From Anoplopoma fimbria (Eukaryota; Chordata; Actinopteri; Perciformes; Anoplopomatidae): a stretch of 64,000 nt of DNA. The position numbers and the translations under genes are program-made. The notes beneath the pieces are model-generated. The model saw nothing but the letters and a program-made list of their open reading frames with translations. It was not told where the DNA came from and made no database searches. The DNA lies in NCBI RefSeq assembly GCF_027596085.1, contig NC_072449.1, forward strand, positions 23,329,522 through 23,393,521, given 5' to 3'. This document shows, in pieces, positions 12,601-27,361 of this stretch. Every line of letters begins with the position of its first letter. Positions within the stretch are counted from its first letter, which is position 1.

Positions 12601-15600
12601 ATCGGGTTTCAACATGACACAGCTGAGAAATAGGGCAACCGCTAACTTTCAGATTCTCAGATAGCATTTTATAACTTCTGAAATAACATTGACCCCTGAA
12701 TGTAACCTACTGCAACTTTGAGTCTTGGACATTATGTCCAATCAGTTTTTTTTCTTCAGTTTTATGGAAATTGTTTTAACTTCTTATAATCTCAGTGGTC
12801 CTTAAACAAAACTTAAAGTAACGGTTGCCATAGCAAACTGCACTGAGGCAACACCTGCCTACTTGTTAAATGTGTTGTATTTTCTGTTCATACTTTACCC
12901 ATTACCATCTTTATTTCTTCTGATCCAGATATTGGGGACAAATACAGTGTATTCAGACAGCTAGAGCAGCCTGCTGACAAGAAAACAGTCGGTAAGAAAC
13001 TCAGCCACACTTTCTTACACATTCAAGTCTCCCTATGTTTCTAAAACACACACATCAGCAAATCAAAGTTGAAAAAAAAATAAAATACATTTCTGGGTAT
13101 TCGTGTGAACAATTCCTTTGACCTCTTGGGCTCTGAAATGGTCCCTAGTGTGAAATTCCCCCTAATTAAACATTGTATAATGTCTTGGGTAAAGTTGTTA
13201 GGGCACTTCAATGCCATATTTGAATGCCTTTTTTTTTAAACTTTATCTTGTTTTGCAAGCCTGCAGTGTTGATACCAGTGTGTTTCCCATCCCTGTTTCA
13301 TTAGAACAGTTTCCGATGGGGACGGCTATTACACCTCCAGTAAGTCATGCTTTGCTGTGACCTTTCCTTGGCATTGTCAGGCTCCATCTCCTTAATGAGC
13401 CCATTAGTTATCTCTTTTCCACCGTACAACAGCAGTGTGAACAGATTCTCTGTTTCCATCCATGCATATATTATACAGCAGTGGATTAACAACTGCTGAA
13501 TCTCAAGAATGCATCCTGACTTTTTTCTTTGTGGTTTATACCAGCGGCTTGTTTCAAAAGATTTGACACAAAAAGATTCTGTTCCAAAAATGTTTCTGCT
13601 GCTCTTTTTATAGCATCTATTGAGCTTTGTCATTGCAAACAACACCCATCTTAACAAGCATTTTCAGTTATTATCCAATTTTAATTAATTCGTCAACAAA
13701 ATAGTAAAACAACCTATTGTATATATTTTTACCCAAGTTAAGACAGTTACCACTGCCTACATTTTTGCGACTTATCTAATAGGGCAAGTAGAAAATCTTT
13801 ATTTATAAACTTGCTCATTTATCTACTCAAGAACAGCATATCACATATTCTGATACATCCAGCTAAAGATATTAAGGTTATCTTTTCCACTTTATTGTAA
13901 AGTATTAAAACAAAAAGTATGTAGTTAATACATCCCATATATTTGTTACATTTTGTGGAAGTAAGGAAAGCCATGTTTAGGTCAAGCCTGATGCTGCCTG
14001 ACACATGAAAGAAAGATCGCAGTCTCTTCCAAAGAGGCATATTGTATCTTGGTTTGGATAATTACCCGATTCTGATTGACTGCAGGGTGTCCATTAAGGA
14101 AGGGGTATTGCCAGGGCAAGGGAATGTTGTCTCTGCAAATTACATTAATTCCTAATAATGTACATCTTAAAGGGGATTATACCACTTATACTATGGTCAT
14201 TTGGCGAAGAGAAAAATAATTAGTACCATTCATTTATATATTCATGCGTTTTTGCAACCAATTGATTGATCTCCAAGGTGTGTCGGACTGTTCTGGCCTC
14301 CACGTCGTCAATTAACTCCTAATGATTGACACCCTGTTGGGCATTATCCCTTAAGTAATAAAATACTGGTATCGGATCTGTACTCGGTATTGGTATTGTA
14401 TTGGTATTGGGACTGAAAAAGTTCTATCTGTGTGTCCCTATATTTACTTTGCAATTGTTCAAAAAAATTTAAATAGCACTGGCAGCCAGTTGACCTCTAT
14501 AACTCCACTGGGAGAATGTTGAGGGATTTATCAGACATATAACTTGTTAAGATGGACATTTCTTTTGCAGAATTTCTTTATCATGTTCTGTTCCAGGTTG
14601 AACAGTAAATTGCATGCTAGTGCCTCTGTCTCTAGATGACGTAGCTTTTTTTGTGCAGTGATGTGTGCTGTTTATTGGACGCTGTGCAGCCCACTGTTCA
14701 TCAGAAGACTGGAAGTTTACCATGAACGTTCACAAAGAGAGCCATAACTAATAACTTCCCGCTTCCTTTCTTGTAGGATAACGACATATCTGACTCATAG
14801 CGGCGGCAGCTGTCAGTTTGCGATTATGTCTTTCTGCCATGATAAATATTTTTTAATGATCTTAAATTGTTGTCTTTGATTCGCAGGGGAAGGATTTGCA
14901 GATTTCAAGTCCGTCAGCGCTGATGATGGCTTCACAGACTTTAAAACCGCAGACAGCGTCTCTCCATTAGACCCTTCAGACCAGGCCAAGATCTTTCAAC
15001 CTTCCTTCCCCTCTGCTTTCCCAACCTCTCAGTCACTACAACATATACCACAGCAGCAGCAACAGCCAGCAGTGTCTCTTTCTCAGCCCAAAAATCCTCT
15101 CAACATGGCGGACCTGGACCTTTTCTCTTCTATAGCGCCCTCTGTTCCTGCCCCCACTGAGACAAAACCCAGCACATTCCCCTCAGTGTCTGTTCCTCCC
15201 TCTCTAGTGCTCCTACCAGGTGGATCAAAACCTCAAGGGGGAGGTGCAGACGATTTTGGGGATTTTGCCCTCTTTGGCTCATCCTCTGATGCTGCTCAGG
15301 CTTCAGCAGCGGGAGGAGCTGTGGCAGCGCCTCAGGACGACTTTGCAGATTTCATGGCGTTTGGCAGTTCTGGTGGGGAACCTAAAGGCGAGAGCAGCAG
15401 CGTGGGGGTCCAAGGGGAGACCTCCACTCAGGAGCGACCTCAGCAGAGCTCAGACAAGTATGACGTATTCAAACAGCTGTCTCTGGAGGGAGGCCTGGCC
15501 TACGATGACACTAAGAGTGGCGGTGGCTCCTTCTCTTCTCTCAAGAGTGACACGGATGACTTTGCTGACTTTCAGTCCTCAAAGTTCTGCACAGCGCTCG

Positions 15601-17614
15601 GGGCTTCGGAAAAGACTCTGGTGGACAAGGTGGCCGCTTTCAAACAGGCCAAAGAGGACTCTGCCTCTGTCAAGTCCCTCGACCTCCCGTCCATTGGGGG
15701 GAGCAGCGTAGGAAAGGACGACTCTGAAGACGCACTCTCAGTTCAGCTGGACATGAAGCTCTCGGATATGGGCGGAGACCTGAAACATGTGATGTCGGAC
15801 AGCTCTCTGGATTTGCCCGGTCTCTCGGCCCACCAGCCCCCCGCTACAGGTGAGGAACTAGTGAGATTGCTCTGGTGAGGCCCCATCCAGTCACACACAG
15901 TATTAATTCCAAGGCCAGCAGTGGCCTCTTCTCCTCAGTGACCACTTGTTACCACTAAACAGGGGTCAAAGGGCAATTAACGAGGTCCTAATTGAATTGA
16001 ATATGCTCAAATACTGAAGACAGACGTAACACTACATGAATAACATATCAGATTAGATGCATCGTATCTTTCATTCTACATTTTCATCATTCATCATTAT
16101 TTATTTATTTATTATTTATTTATTAGTTATTTATTAGTTATTTATTAGTTATTTATTAGTTATTTATTTGAATCCGTAGTCCCCCTATCTATTTTTCCAT
16201 ATTCCCTTCTCCTCCCTCAAGTATCTCCATGCATATATTATTATTACTGTGATGACAGAAAGTTTTTGGCCCAAATTTCTTATTTATTTACAAATGGTGC
16301 CTAGTTTTGATGTGTTTGCAGTCATAGTTCAGAGACAAGGTTCCCGGCTGCCGTCTGCGTGACTTGGATAAGCAAATGTATTGTGTCCACGCTGCAGCAA
16401 ACAGACGAGCTTCCCTTCAGTGAACCTTTTGTCTCCACAGGCCGAACTTTAACAGTGTGTTGTTGACGTGTCGTGCAATGCTAACAGAGCGGTTAAATTG
16501 GACATGGACAAGAACAGGAGATTGTTACTGTGACAATCGTCTTGTTATTCTCATCACAGGTTTCACTCAATTGGCTGCAGTTTACCAAAGGCATTATCTG
16601 TAAGCCAACAATCAACTTTTGAACTGTTTGGTTTGTGCTGAGTGCGTAATATAATATTGACTAGCTAAAAATAGATTCCTTAGTTTCCGTCAAATGTTTC
16701 CTTAAATGTGCAAGATCTGAGATTGGGAGCATTTCTATTGCCTTCCAACGGCTCTCAACATGTAGACGGCAAACCCGCGTCTCATAGCTTACAGTGCAAA
16801 CTAGGGCAAAAGTACTGACGGAGCTAACGGTGTTTACCTGCGGGGAAACTGGAGGGTGGCTGCTGGACACTGCATTTGGTCAGGACGCTGTTAATTGGGA
16901 CAGCATAATCAGCTGTAATTGCCGTATGATGGCAGTGCAGAGCAGTGTCCGTGAGTTAACCAGTGGGACACGCTCACATGCACTAACATGTATTTAAAGC
17001 ACGTCATCCCGGTATGTCAACAAAACACAGAGAATCTCTGATAACAACACACAAGGAGGGAGAGCGACTTCATTCTCTGCTCAGGTAGACATTACTCCGC
17101 CATATCTTTGCATAGCAAATAGTTGTTTGATGCTATATGAATGTTCAGAATGTTAAATACAGCTCCTTTGAATAAGAAACAGGACACAAGCTATTTTTAT
17201 AAATAAAGCACTGTGCCACAGAAACAGCTAAGATGTAAGGTGCATCATAGCTGGATGCATACAATTTTTTGGCCAGAGTTAATTGAGTGAGTCCATGCTT
17301 TAGCGACTTTATGCACACCAGCTATTGCATTACTCTGCAGTATTTTAGACTTACCATGCAGTATTATTTGGATCAAATGGGCCCCTAATTATGAGATGTT
17401 TCTATAATAGCGCGACAGCTTTTTATCCCCATACCTGACGTCCATGAAAGTGGAGTCAAAGTATACATAAAACTAGTGTAGTGCCCGTTCATAGCGTGTG
17501 CCTTTTTTTTTTTTTTTTTTTTTGAGAACCGCTCATCCCATCAACTTCATACTTGACACTGCACTCCCTTGGTTCTTCAGCAATACACCCACCAGGGTGA
17601 AATCGATTGGATGA

Positions 17615-17645
<31 letters not shown>

Positions 17646-20600
17646 CCAAGAGTTTACTCAGTCTGCAGAGTCCTGAAGACGCACTCGCTCTGCTGCACAG
17701 AGCGCTATTGCTTGTTTATTGAAAGTTTATTAACATTGAAGGTAAATTCAATCCAAATTGCACCAACTTTGACATTGCACGTCCTTTGGTTTTACTAGCA
17801 ATACACCCAAGTGTGAAGTAGACTGAATAGTTCCCAGGATATACAAATCAACCCAGTTTGGGTTATAATCAGGTAATGTTCATGTCAGCGTTCCCTCTCC
17901 TCCCTTCTCCAGTGCACATCATTTATTCATCCAGCATATCACCTTCCATGCCATGGCTCATGTTTCACAGAAACATTACATCCTTAATGTAATCTGAGAC
18001 GGCATATAACCGCTGTTAGGTGAATGCCTTGCAACTCAAACATTTGAGTTTCAAATTTTGTAACCTTAATTGAAAACTTTTGTGAGGTTTGAGAGAGTAG
18101 AAAAAGTATTCACAAGACAACATTGACACTTTTTTTTTCTCACACATTCAACTTTTTGCATAGACAGCATTTATTTCTAAACTTTATCAGTTAATCATCG
18201 CTTAAATAACATTTATCTCATATCATTTCACCCATGTAAAAGAGGATTCCTCTTCTGATCACAAGAAATCATAAATACAAAAACATCCCCATTGCCTTAT
18301 TTCAGTTTCTGGACAGTGGTCGAAACAAAACTGGCCTCTCTGTACTGTCCAAGGAGCTGCAGTAAAACAGTCAGGCTACTCCTGATACCAGTGCCCAGTT
18401 TAACATCGACACATTCCTAAGAAGCTTTCCCACTACTGTTACAGCTGCTCCACCCTTCCCAGGCTTATTTATCCGATATTCTGTTCTCGGAGAGCTCTGC
18501 GACTAATCTGTTGTTTAAAGTGTAGCAGGCCGAGCAGTTTGAGCACCTCAACATGCTTTGCACTGTGTTTCTGGACATGTACGTAATCTTAAAGAGACAG
18601 TATTTCTCTTGTGAGGTTCCTTTTTAGGAATCTAATTTAATTTATTTGTTTATTTATTTTTACCGTTATCTGTGATATTGCAGCATGAATTATCATGTGT
18701 GGCTCTCCAGTCTGGCTCTCTGAGAACATGATGCCGTTAGTATTACCCTTCCTGCCTTGCTTTTTGCTGCAGTATGCCTGCCTTTTCAATTTGTGAAATT
18801 GACAAGAACATAAAACAAGATTTCATTTGATGCATAACAGTATTGCAAGTTGTTTTTATCAAAGAGACAAATGTATACATACAGATTTAATAGTGTATTT
18901 TTATTACAGGAATATGAGCTCTTATTATACAGACTCCTTGATCTTGGTGTGATTTGCAAACTATGTAAATTAAATGTAGCCTACAGTATTTAGTAAGATT
19001 TGAATATTTTAGGTCAACATTCCAAACTAAACATTGTTGTCTCAAGTTATGATGTGCTATTATTTAGGGGATCATAAGAGTTTTTGCAGATTAGCCTGCT
19101 TTGACAAACAATCACTGTAGCAAGAGAAAAAGGATACTGTCTCTTTAAATCTGTTTCTGCATCTGTGATCGGATGTAATTAAAACCCTTTCTGGGATGTC
19201 AGGTGTAAGAATGGCCCTCTTTGTTTTCTGTAACCCTTTGAGTGCTTGAACAAGATCCCTTCACTTTTTTTACATGCACATTAGGAGGTTAATGCAGACA
19301 TTGTGATATCCTCCTCTTGATTTGTTATTAGAAAAAAATCTTATTTCATAATTGTAAATGAATAAATGACAGCCGCTTAAATTGTGGCTTTTAAGTCCTC
19401 ACTGCTCCTAAAATGCAGTTTGTCCAAAGCCTTTCCAAACAAACCAATTTTTCCCCTCAGGTCCTCAAAGGGTTAATGCTTCCTGCCTTGAGCTTGTTCT
19501 TTGAATTATATCTTCAAACTGGCTTTGCAAGTGTTCTGTACTCATATCTTTTCCAAAACACCTGTTGCTTTACATCCTAATAGTAAAACACAGTTTGTCA
19601 TCTCCCCAGAATTACTGGTTTTAGTCTGTGAATGTGCCTTCTCATTCTGGTTCCTGCTTCTATATCCTCGGATTATCTTTGGTTTACCTTCTCTGTTTGT
19701 TTTCTACCCTTTTCTCCTGACTCTGCATGCCCTTGTATTCTAAATGACTGAAATCTAATAATTTACAAGTGTTAGTTTGACAAACCTCTTGTAATGATAG
19801 ACCTCTTTCACAGTACTTTGTGACCTCTCTCTCTTTCTCTCTTCTCATGTTGTCGTAATAAATATTACTGTTGGTATTGCTGAAATGCGTACCGTCTTAT
19901 TTTCTCCTTCCATTTCTTATAAGGCTCAAAGGGATCTAATGACACAAAGCTTACAGCACTAGGTCCTTGTCAATTTCACAAATTGCTTTTTGTGTCTGAG
20001 GGGTTCTGTCATGCAAAACAGGAGGTGTTCGACAAGGTCAATATGTGTGCGTGTGTTTATGTGTATCAGAAAAACAGAGAGAGATGTAAATACTCAAGTG
20101 TTGGGAGAAATGTGTGCAAGGTGTGTCAGTTAGTATTTGTGATAAAGAAAGAGATCACAATCTGTGTTCTGTCAACACAAAACATTATAAGAAACATAGC
20201 AGATGTAATGAAAGAGAAGATGCATTCAGGTTGCACTTAGTACAGTTTAAAGAGATCAACTGTGATTGATGTTAGGAAAGCTGTTTGAGAATGAGAACAG
20301 CTAGTGGTAGCCAGTTTAGAGAGAATGGTCCACTGCAAAAAAGGTGTTAGTTTTCTTTGTGTTTCAGTGAAATGGCGAAAGTAATTTTCTTCTCATAAAC
20401 ATAATTAAGGTCAGACTTCAAAACCTTTTGTTCACCGTTCGAGCGGTAATTAGTTAAACAGAATTAAAAAAAATCTGGATTTGAGGATGTGTTACTGTTT
20501 ACAACAAAAACAATTAGTCAGGAGCAGGTATTATAATGAAGAAGTCGTAAATATGCTGGTTTACGATTCTGTCTGTTGCAGAATTAGTTTTCACATCTTT

Positions 20601-23600
20601 TAACGGCAAAATAAGGGGAGGGTTTCCTTTTACAACACATCTCATGCTTGACACTATTGACTATGCAGCATAAGTGATGCTACACAATATGCCAGTAAAG
20701 TTAGATGGTCAGTTCTCCAAAATAACAAACATGTAGTTGTGGTGATGCATAGTGATAGTTTCAGCATTATCTGCAAATTTTCGCCTCCATCCCAGTACAT
20801 GAAGGTGAATGGACATACATTGGTTGTGCTTACAGGATTGAAAAATGACATTTCAATAATCAAACAGAAATAAAACATTTAGTATGGGTAATGCACAGAG
20901 GACTGATTTCATACGGATTATTTCTTTGGTTGAAAGTTGCTCCAATAAACATCCACAGGCCGAACATGAATATCCAGCGTAACCGGGATATTGGTTTTCC
21001 AAAGAGATGGGTCTGTTGTTTTTAGCGTAATTCTCAATCTCGCTTACAAAGTTTCATTGGGATGAAGGCAGAAATGATAGAATGATGAATCAAAACCTGG
21101 CTTGACACCACTTGAGGTAAGTGAAGAAATATAACGCTTGAACCATCCATTAGTGAGACGGTGATAATCCAACAGAAATCTCAGTCCCTCACCGAGGCTC
21201 ATTAATCTACCTCCTATCATGACAGCATCTATGCTATTCCTAGACACCACCGGTATGTCTGTGTTGTCATTACAGAAGGAGACGACCTGAAATTTGACCC
21301 CTTCGGGACGTCGGGCCTCAGCACCCTGTCCAGCTACGACTGGTCAGACCGTGAGGAATGTCTGCCCGGGGAGGTCAGAAAGCCGCAGGGCTTTGAAGGA
21401 GCTTCCCTGCCATCTTTAGTGCCAGCACAGAGGAAGGAGCTGACCTTTGGCAGCACAGAAAACATCACAAGCAGCTCCGTAGCAAAGATCACAACCTCCT
21501 TTCCCACCCAGGACGGCTCATCCACAGATGACAAGTTTGAAGCCTTCGCTGATTTTGGCCCCAGCAACCAGGGAGGTGGCGATGACGAGGACGACTTCGG
21601 GGACTTTGCAAGCACTGTTTCTGAAAAGTCTGACTCACCTGCCGCCACTGCTGAGGGCGGCTCCGAGGGGAACCAAAGTGAGGCCTCTGATGAGTTCGGA
21701 GCCTTCCATGGGGACAAGCCAAAGTTTGGCAAGTCTGACTTCCTCAAAGCCAGCGCTCAGACCAACGTCAAGTCCAGTGAGGAGATGATCAAGAACGAAC
21801 TGGCCACCTTTGACTTGTCTGTTCAAGGTGAGTCACAATCATCATGTTCAACCTACTATGTGTGATTGAAATAGAAGTGACAGTATCTTCATCCTTCTTT
21901 TACATTATCTATCTTACCCGTGGTTTCTGGGAACATTTGTTTGGCAGTTTATACTATTTTTATATTACCGTTTTATAAGCCAATCAATTTAATGAAAACA
22001 GTCATCCCTTGTGGCCTTAAACCAGAAAAGCACAAATTAAAAAAAATCTGACAGATGGTGGAAAATGCCTCATATCACAATATACTAGAACCCAAGATGA
22101 TGTCATCAAATTTGTTTGTCCAAAATGATTCAGTTTACAGTGATATTAAATGGAGAAAAGCAGCAATAAGTGAATGTGTGCATGTTCTCAACTAATTTTA
22201 CTTGGATCTACAATGTTAACTAATCAGTTTCAGCTCTATACAGTGATGTTAATATCAACACGTTGACCAAATTAATTAAAACTGTGACTCTGTTGGCCAA
22301 CTCTAAACCGTGGCCCTAAAATGGCGCAACAACACTCATCTCCCACCCCACCGCCACATGTTCAGCCCATCAGATCTGCAGTAAAGCTGTCAGACATTAG
22401 ATGGCAGTGTTGAGATGACAGCTTTGCTTTGGTGGCAGTGACTGGTGAGATGGATTAGCAGAGCCCAACAAATCCATGAGCACAAATTAACAGTATCCAC
22501 TGAAAGGCTGTTCATTTTTTAACCGCTGTTTGTGGGTGTCATGTTCCAGGAATAATTTAACAGCTTTCTCTGTGCTGTGATAAAAGCCCATTTGCCCCAT
22601 AGATTTATCTCCCTGTGCTGGATTTAATTTGTGTGAGAAAGAGACCCTCCTTTCTTCTCTGCGCCCAGTGGAACAGTAATCTGATCATGGTGGAGCTTCT
22701 GGGTTTCGGGGAGGATGACGCATGTCTCTGTGGGTGGTGGAGAAGTTGGAGGGGGGGTGGGATAGATTACCTGTGTCTGGATACGCACACACACACGAAC
22801 TAACTGCCAGCCCCACTGGAATAGCCTATGTTTGTTGTGGTACCCTGCCAGGATTTGTCTGAGTCCCTTTGAATAATTCAAACCCACATATTTGTGCCTC
22901 TGTTTTGTACGTAATTATTGTTTGTCACAAATTAAGTATTTACTCATGCTGTCCTTGTCCAGGAGGAACTAGCTGTAACAGCATGGAAATATAACGATTG
23001 CAAACAAACATACCTCAAAGTGAGTTATCTGCTGAACTGATTAAAACAAACAAAAAACAGTTTGTGGTTCTCGCTTTGTCTCAGGCTCCCACAAACGCAG
23101 TCACAGTTTGGGCGACAAGGAGATTGGGCGTTCTCCTCCGTCCCCGGCTCCAGAGCAGCCCTTCAGAGACCGATCCAACACCCTGAGCGAGAAGCCCGCC
23201 CTGCCTGTCATCAGGGACAAGTATAAGGACCTGACTGGGGAGGTGGAGGTGAGGAGGGCCCAGAGTTAACTTTTAGCAACCACCAGATTTCCGCACAATA
23301 CTCTGGAATGGGAAAGTGTACAAAGTATAGACATGTTCCCCTGTTCTCTTTTGCCTTTGTGTTCATTTGAGATAATTTTGTTGTTGCAGGAGAGCGAGCG
23401 TTACGCATACGAGTGGCAAAGGTGTCTGGAAAATGCTTTGGAGGTTTGTATTTGTTTGTGTCCCAAGTCATTGTGAGAATGACTATACAAATATACGGCA
23501 TTATTCTTATCGCGTACGCTTTGGGACAAATCATTTCCATTCCCCCTGCAAACACACCTTTTATGATTTGGATTTAAACCAATTTAATGTGTCCTTACAT

Positions 23601-24225
23601 CAGATAAGAAAAAAAACAAGTTTATTGGGGAAAGAAGGGAGAAACTTCAGGGAGAGAAGCAGAACCCAAACTGAAACTGGAAGCTAGTTCTATAGGAGAG
23701 GATCTTGATTCTACTTTTGGAGACTCTAGGAACCACAATGACCCCAGCATTCTGGTAGGGAGGTGCTCCAGCTCATAGTACCTGACCAATAAGGGCTTTG
23801 TTAGAAAAGAGAAGGATTTAAATTCAATTCTGGATTTTTACAGCGAGCCAGTGCAGACAAGCTTATAGGTTTTGGTCTGTTCACTAATTGAGACAGAGTG
23901 TAGTTGTTTGCAGATGTTATATTCAAGACAAAAAATAACTCACTGTGATGGTGTCAATCCTAGAAAAAGTATTTCTTGGTCCAAAACTAAGCTGTGTAAA
24001 ATCAGACTTTATGGTTCTTTTTTTCAGCAGGACATATACTTCTTGGCAAAGGATATAATTGTGATGTAAATGTATACAATATATTAATGCTGGCTTCTGT
24101 CTTCCCACATTAAGGTCATCACCAAAGCCAACAACATCCTGAACAGCATCAGCAGCTCCTCTGTCTGCACCGAGGTCATCCAGTCCGCTCAGGGCATGGA
24201 GTACCTGCTGGGTGAGGAGTCACAA

Positions 24226-24284
<59 letters not shown>

Positions 24285-25388
24285 GCACACACACACACAC
24301 ACACACACACACCCACCATAAGCAAGCGAAGACTAGCTATATAGTGTGAACAAGAGGCTGTTAAAGAACCCGGTGTGTGGCCTTGCACCCTCTGAAGGAC
24401 AGAGAGGACAAGATTAAAACACGCTCTGGTGTGATGGCTTATCTCTGCCTGGTCTGACAAGGTCCTGTTCCCTCATTGTGCCTCTCTGCTTTTTAATGAG
24501 CTGCGAGTGGCAAACATGGCACAGCGAGGGACTCAACAAAGTGTGCCTCGCTGAAAATGAAACAAAAAGAGCAACAGAACAGGTTTTTGTGATACTTGCG
24601 CTTGTGTATTTTCTCTGACAGGCGTTGTGGAAGTGTATCGTGTCACCAGGCGGGTGGAGCTGGGCATCAAAGCGACCGCCGTGTGCTCCGAGAAGCTGCA
24701 GCAGCTGCTGAAGGACATCAGCCGCGTTTGGAACAACCTCATGGGCTTCATGTCGCTGGCCAAGCTTGCTGTAAGATACGCAAAAAAATTAGAAATATTC
24801 CAGAGCACAGGATAATTACACAGTAAAGCAACCAAACATGGACACAGATGCTGAAAATGCTTTCACTGCCTTCCCTTATCACCCAGACATGTTTAAACTC
24901 TGCAAGTGCAGGTACACAATTACACATGATCATAGAGCACTGAAAAAAGGCTACAAAAAACATAATGAAATGGTAGCGTATGCAATATTGTCGTTCCATT
25001 AGCTAAAAAAAAGAATTCAATGATTTAGTTGCAATGTAGCTTGAGCCTGTCTGCTGCCGTCTGTAAAGCAGAAACATTGAGGATAACGACCGTCCTCAGT
25101 AACAGTCAGCAGAGTTGCGATATTGGTTTTCACACAGTATCTTGAGAAGGGAGGGAGGAAAAAAATGGAACTAATGTTTAATTGAAGCATGCAGGGAGCT
25201 TTGTTTCTTAAAAAAAGAAAGAGATTGTATGCTAGTAGTGTTTGTTTTTACTCCACATAGCTGAGTCTTTATAGAAAGGCGTTGATGCTCGGAGATGTTT
25301 ACTCTAAGCAGACTTCTTCTCATTGCTGTTATTATAAGAATAGAAATGACTACATTTTGCCCTTCGGCAGGATGTTAAATTAGTTTGT

Positions 25389-25430
<42 letters not shown>

Positions 25431-27290
25431 TGCGTGTGTGTAGCCTGATGAAAGCTCCCTCGATTTCTCCTCCTGTATTTTGAGGCACGGCATTAAGAAT
25501 GCCAAGGAGCTGGCTTGTGGGGTGTGTCTACTCAACGTCGACGCTCGCAGCAAGGTTTGTGCACACACACACACACATACACACACAGAATAACAGTTAG
25601 TGGATTCATTTTTACATAAATATTGTTGTGCTCATCCACACCGGATAACAACTGACATTTTTTTGACTTTGAAACGTTTTACAGAGCAAAGAAGAAAGCA
25701 CTATTGGACGTCTGTTTAAACGAGTATGAGACATTAAACTGTCGACTAAATCTTATTCCACTCTTTCCCACTGGGGGCCTCGGGGGGCCTATTCTCCTTT
25801 TACCGACGAGCCCGGCGGGGGGCCAGAGTGACAGGATTCACTTCTCTCCACTGCTCCTCTCCTAAAAGCAAACAGTTGTCTGTACAGACATACACTGTAA
25901 CAGACTAGATTTCAGCCAAAATCACTCTTTTAAACTTTAATCCATTGCCTGTCAAGCTTTCTGTTTCTCACATGGCACATATGCAGTTTGTAATGACCCT
26001 TTGATTTTCATAGTGTTAAGTTTAGACAAAAGCAGCTCCTCATTTTAAGCCGATGACCGAGCTAGCTAACTATGTTGTGTATGTATTTTTTCCAACTCCT
26101 AACACTGAAACTTAATCTGTTAGTCCCAGACAAAGACTCAGTGTTCTCACCATCTATGTGAAAGCGATATTTTTATGTCAGTGCAGAGATTTAGTTCTTG
26201 GTAGTTAGTTCTACTATTAGCTCAGCTTGTTTGTACTGTGTACTTTTAACGTTACAAAAGAGAAAAGGCTTTTAGGATGAAGACTAACCAGTGTTAAACG
26301 CTATCTCAGGTAACTGAAGTTGCTTGACTGTAAACTTCCCTAAATGTAATAAAGAGCTAATATTAGCCTAATCTCTGATAGCGAGGATATGCTAATCGTT
26401 TTAATGTAACCAGTAACTCCACAAATGAATGTAGTCAGTTATTTATGAGATCCTTGACTTTTGAATTAACTCTAGGTTACTAGCTTTACTGTAGGTAAGG
26501 AGAAGATACCACTGTGTAATACATTCTTTACACTTTTGCTCTTGTCTTCTTGAAAAAAAGACACCACCCTTCAAATTGTTTTAATGTTTGGTGTCTCTCG
26601 TACTACAGACCCATGTGCACTGTTTCAACATGTGAAGAAATCCACTGCTTGACAGGCCTGACATGTCTACTCACAGTGTCTAAGCTATGATTGGACCCTC
26701 ACCGTTCTCTGAAGGGGTTGAACGAGTGTTCCCAGCTTTTGAACTGAACTGAAGGATGACTCAGGATAATAATGTGCACTCATCAAATAAGTGAGAGAGG
26801 AGAGTTGTCACTTTGGCACCTCGGGGTGGGTCCTTGCACTCTGGGATTGGTTCTTCAAGGTCACAAAGGTCGTCACATTTTCTTGGAAGGGTTTCATTTT
26901 CTACTCTGTCGCCTCTATCACGGGGGAACTGCTCATCTCGCCACCTGCAGCTAACAACCATTGGTGTTTCTGAGAAGTGTTCAGTCATTAACTCCGAATG
27001 GGGCGCTATGTGCAAAATTTCTGCATGTGTACCTCTTTGCCTACGGTGGCTTTGCTTTTCATCGACGTGGGCCGTTAATGGTATTCTTGGACCCTGCGGT
27101 TTAGAGGGCAGGATGGTGGCGCAGATTGTTTCTTGTTTTCCCTCTGCTGCTCAGCCAGAAACAGATGGATGGCCCAGGCAAGATGTGGCGACTGAGAGGC
27201 ATCTAGGATGCAAGCAGGTGTGGCTTACACATTAGTCATAAGCAGGGAGTACAGCCGACAATTAGACCTGCTCACACACACACACAAACA

Positions 27291-27361
<71 letters not shown>

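Larger units (their letters stand above)
15850..21275 (+). other. synrg intron 15
   Basis: 5.4 kb, non-coding. Holds an 11-bp TTATTTATTAG tandem repeat, a T run (17503-17523), a GACA microsatellite and a two-copy interspersed repeat at about 17.5-17.85 kb. No missing exon is expected: exons 15 and 16 join at a point where fish and human sequences align without a gap. Confidence 0.8.

Noticed and set aside
13305..13339. 35-base microexon candidate in synrg intron 14 (acceptor TCATTAG, donor GTAAGT)
   Set aside because: Both sites look good, but 35 bases entering in phase 1 would leave phase 0, while exon 15 needs phase 1; including it would break the frame, and human aligns without it.
15220..15711. 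163-residue alternative-frame ORF in synrg exon 15
   Set aside because: Overlaps a well-conserved coding exon in another frame; its Arg/Leu/Ser-rich composition is typical of a +1 shadow.
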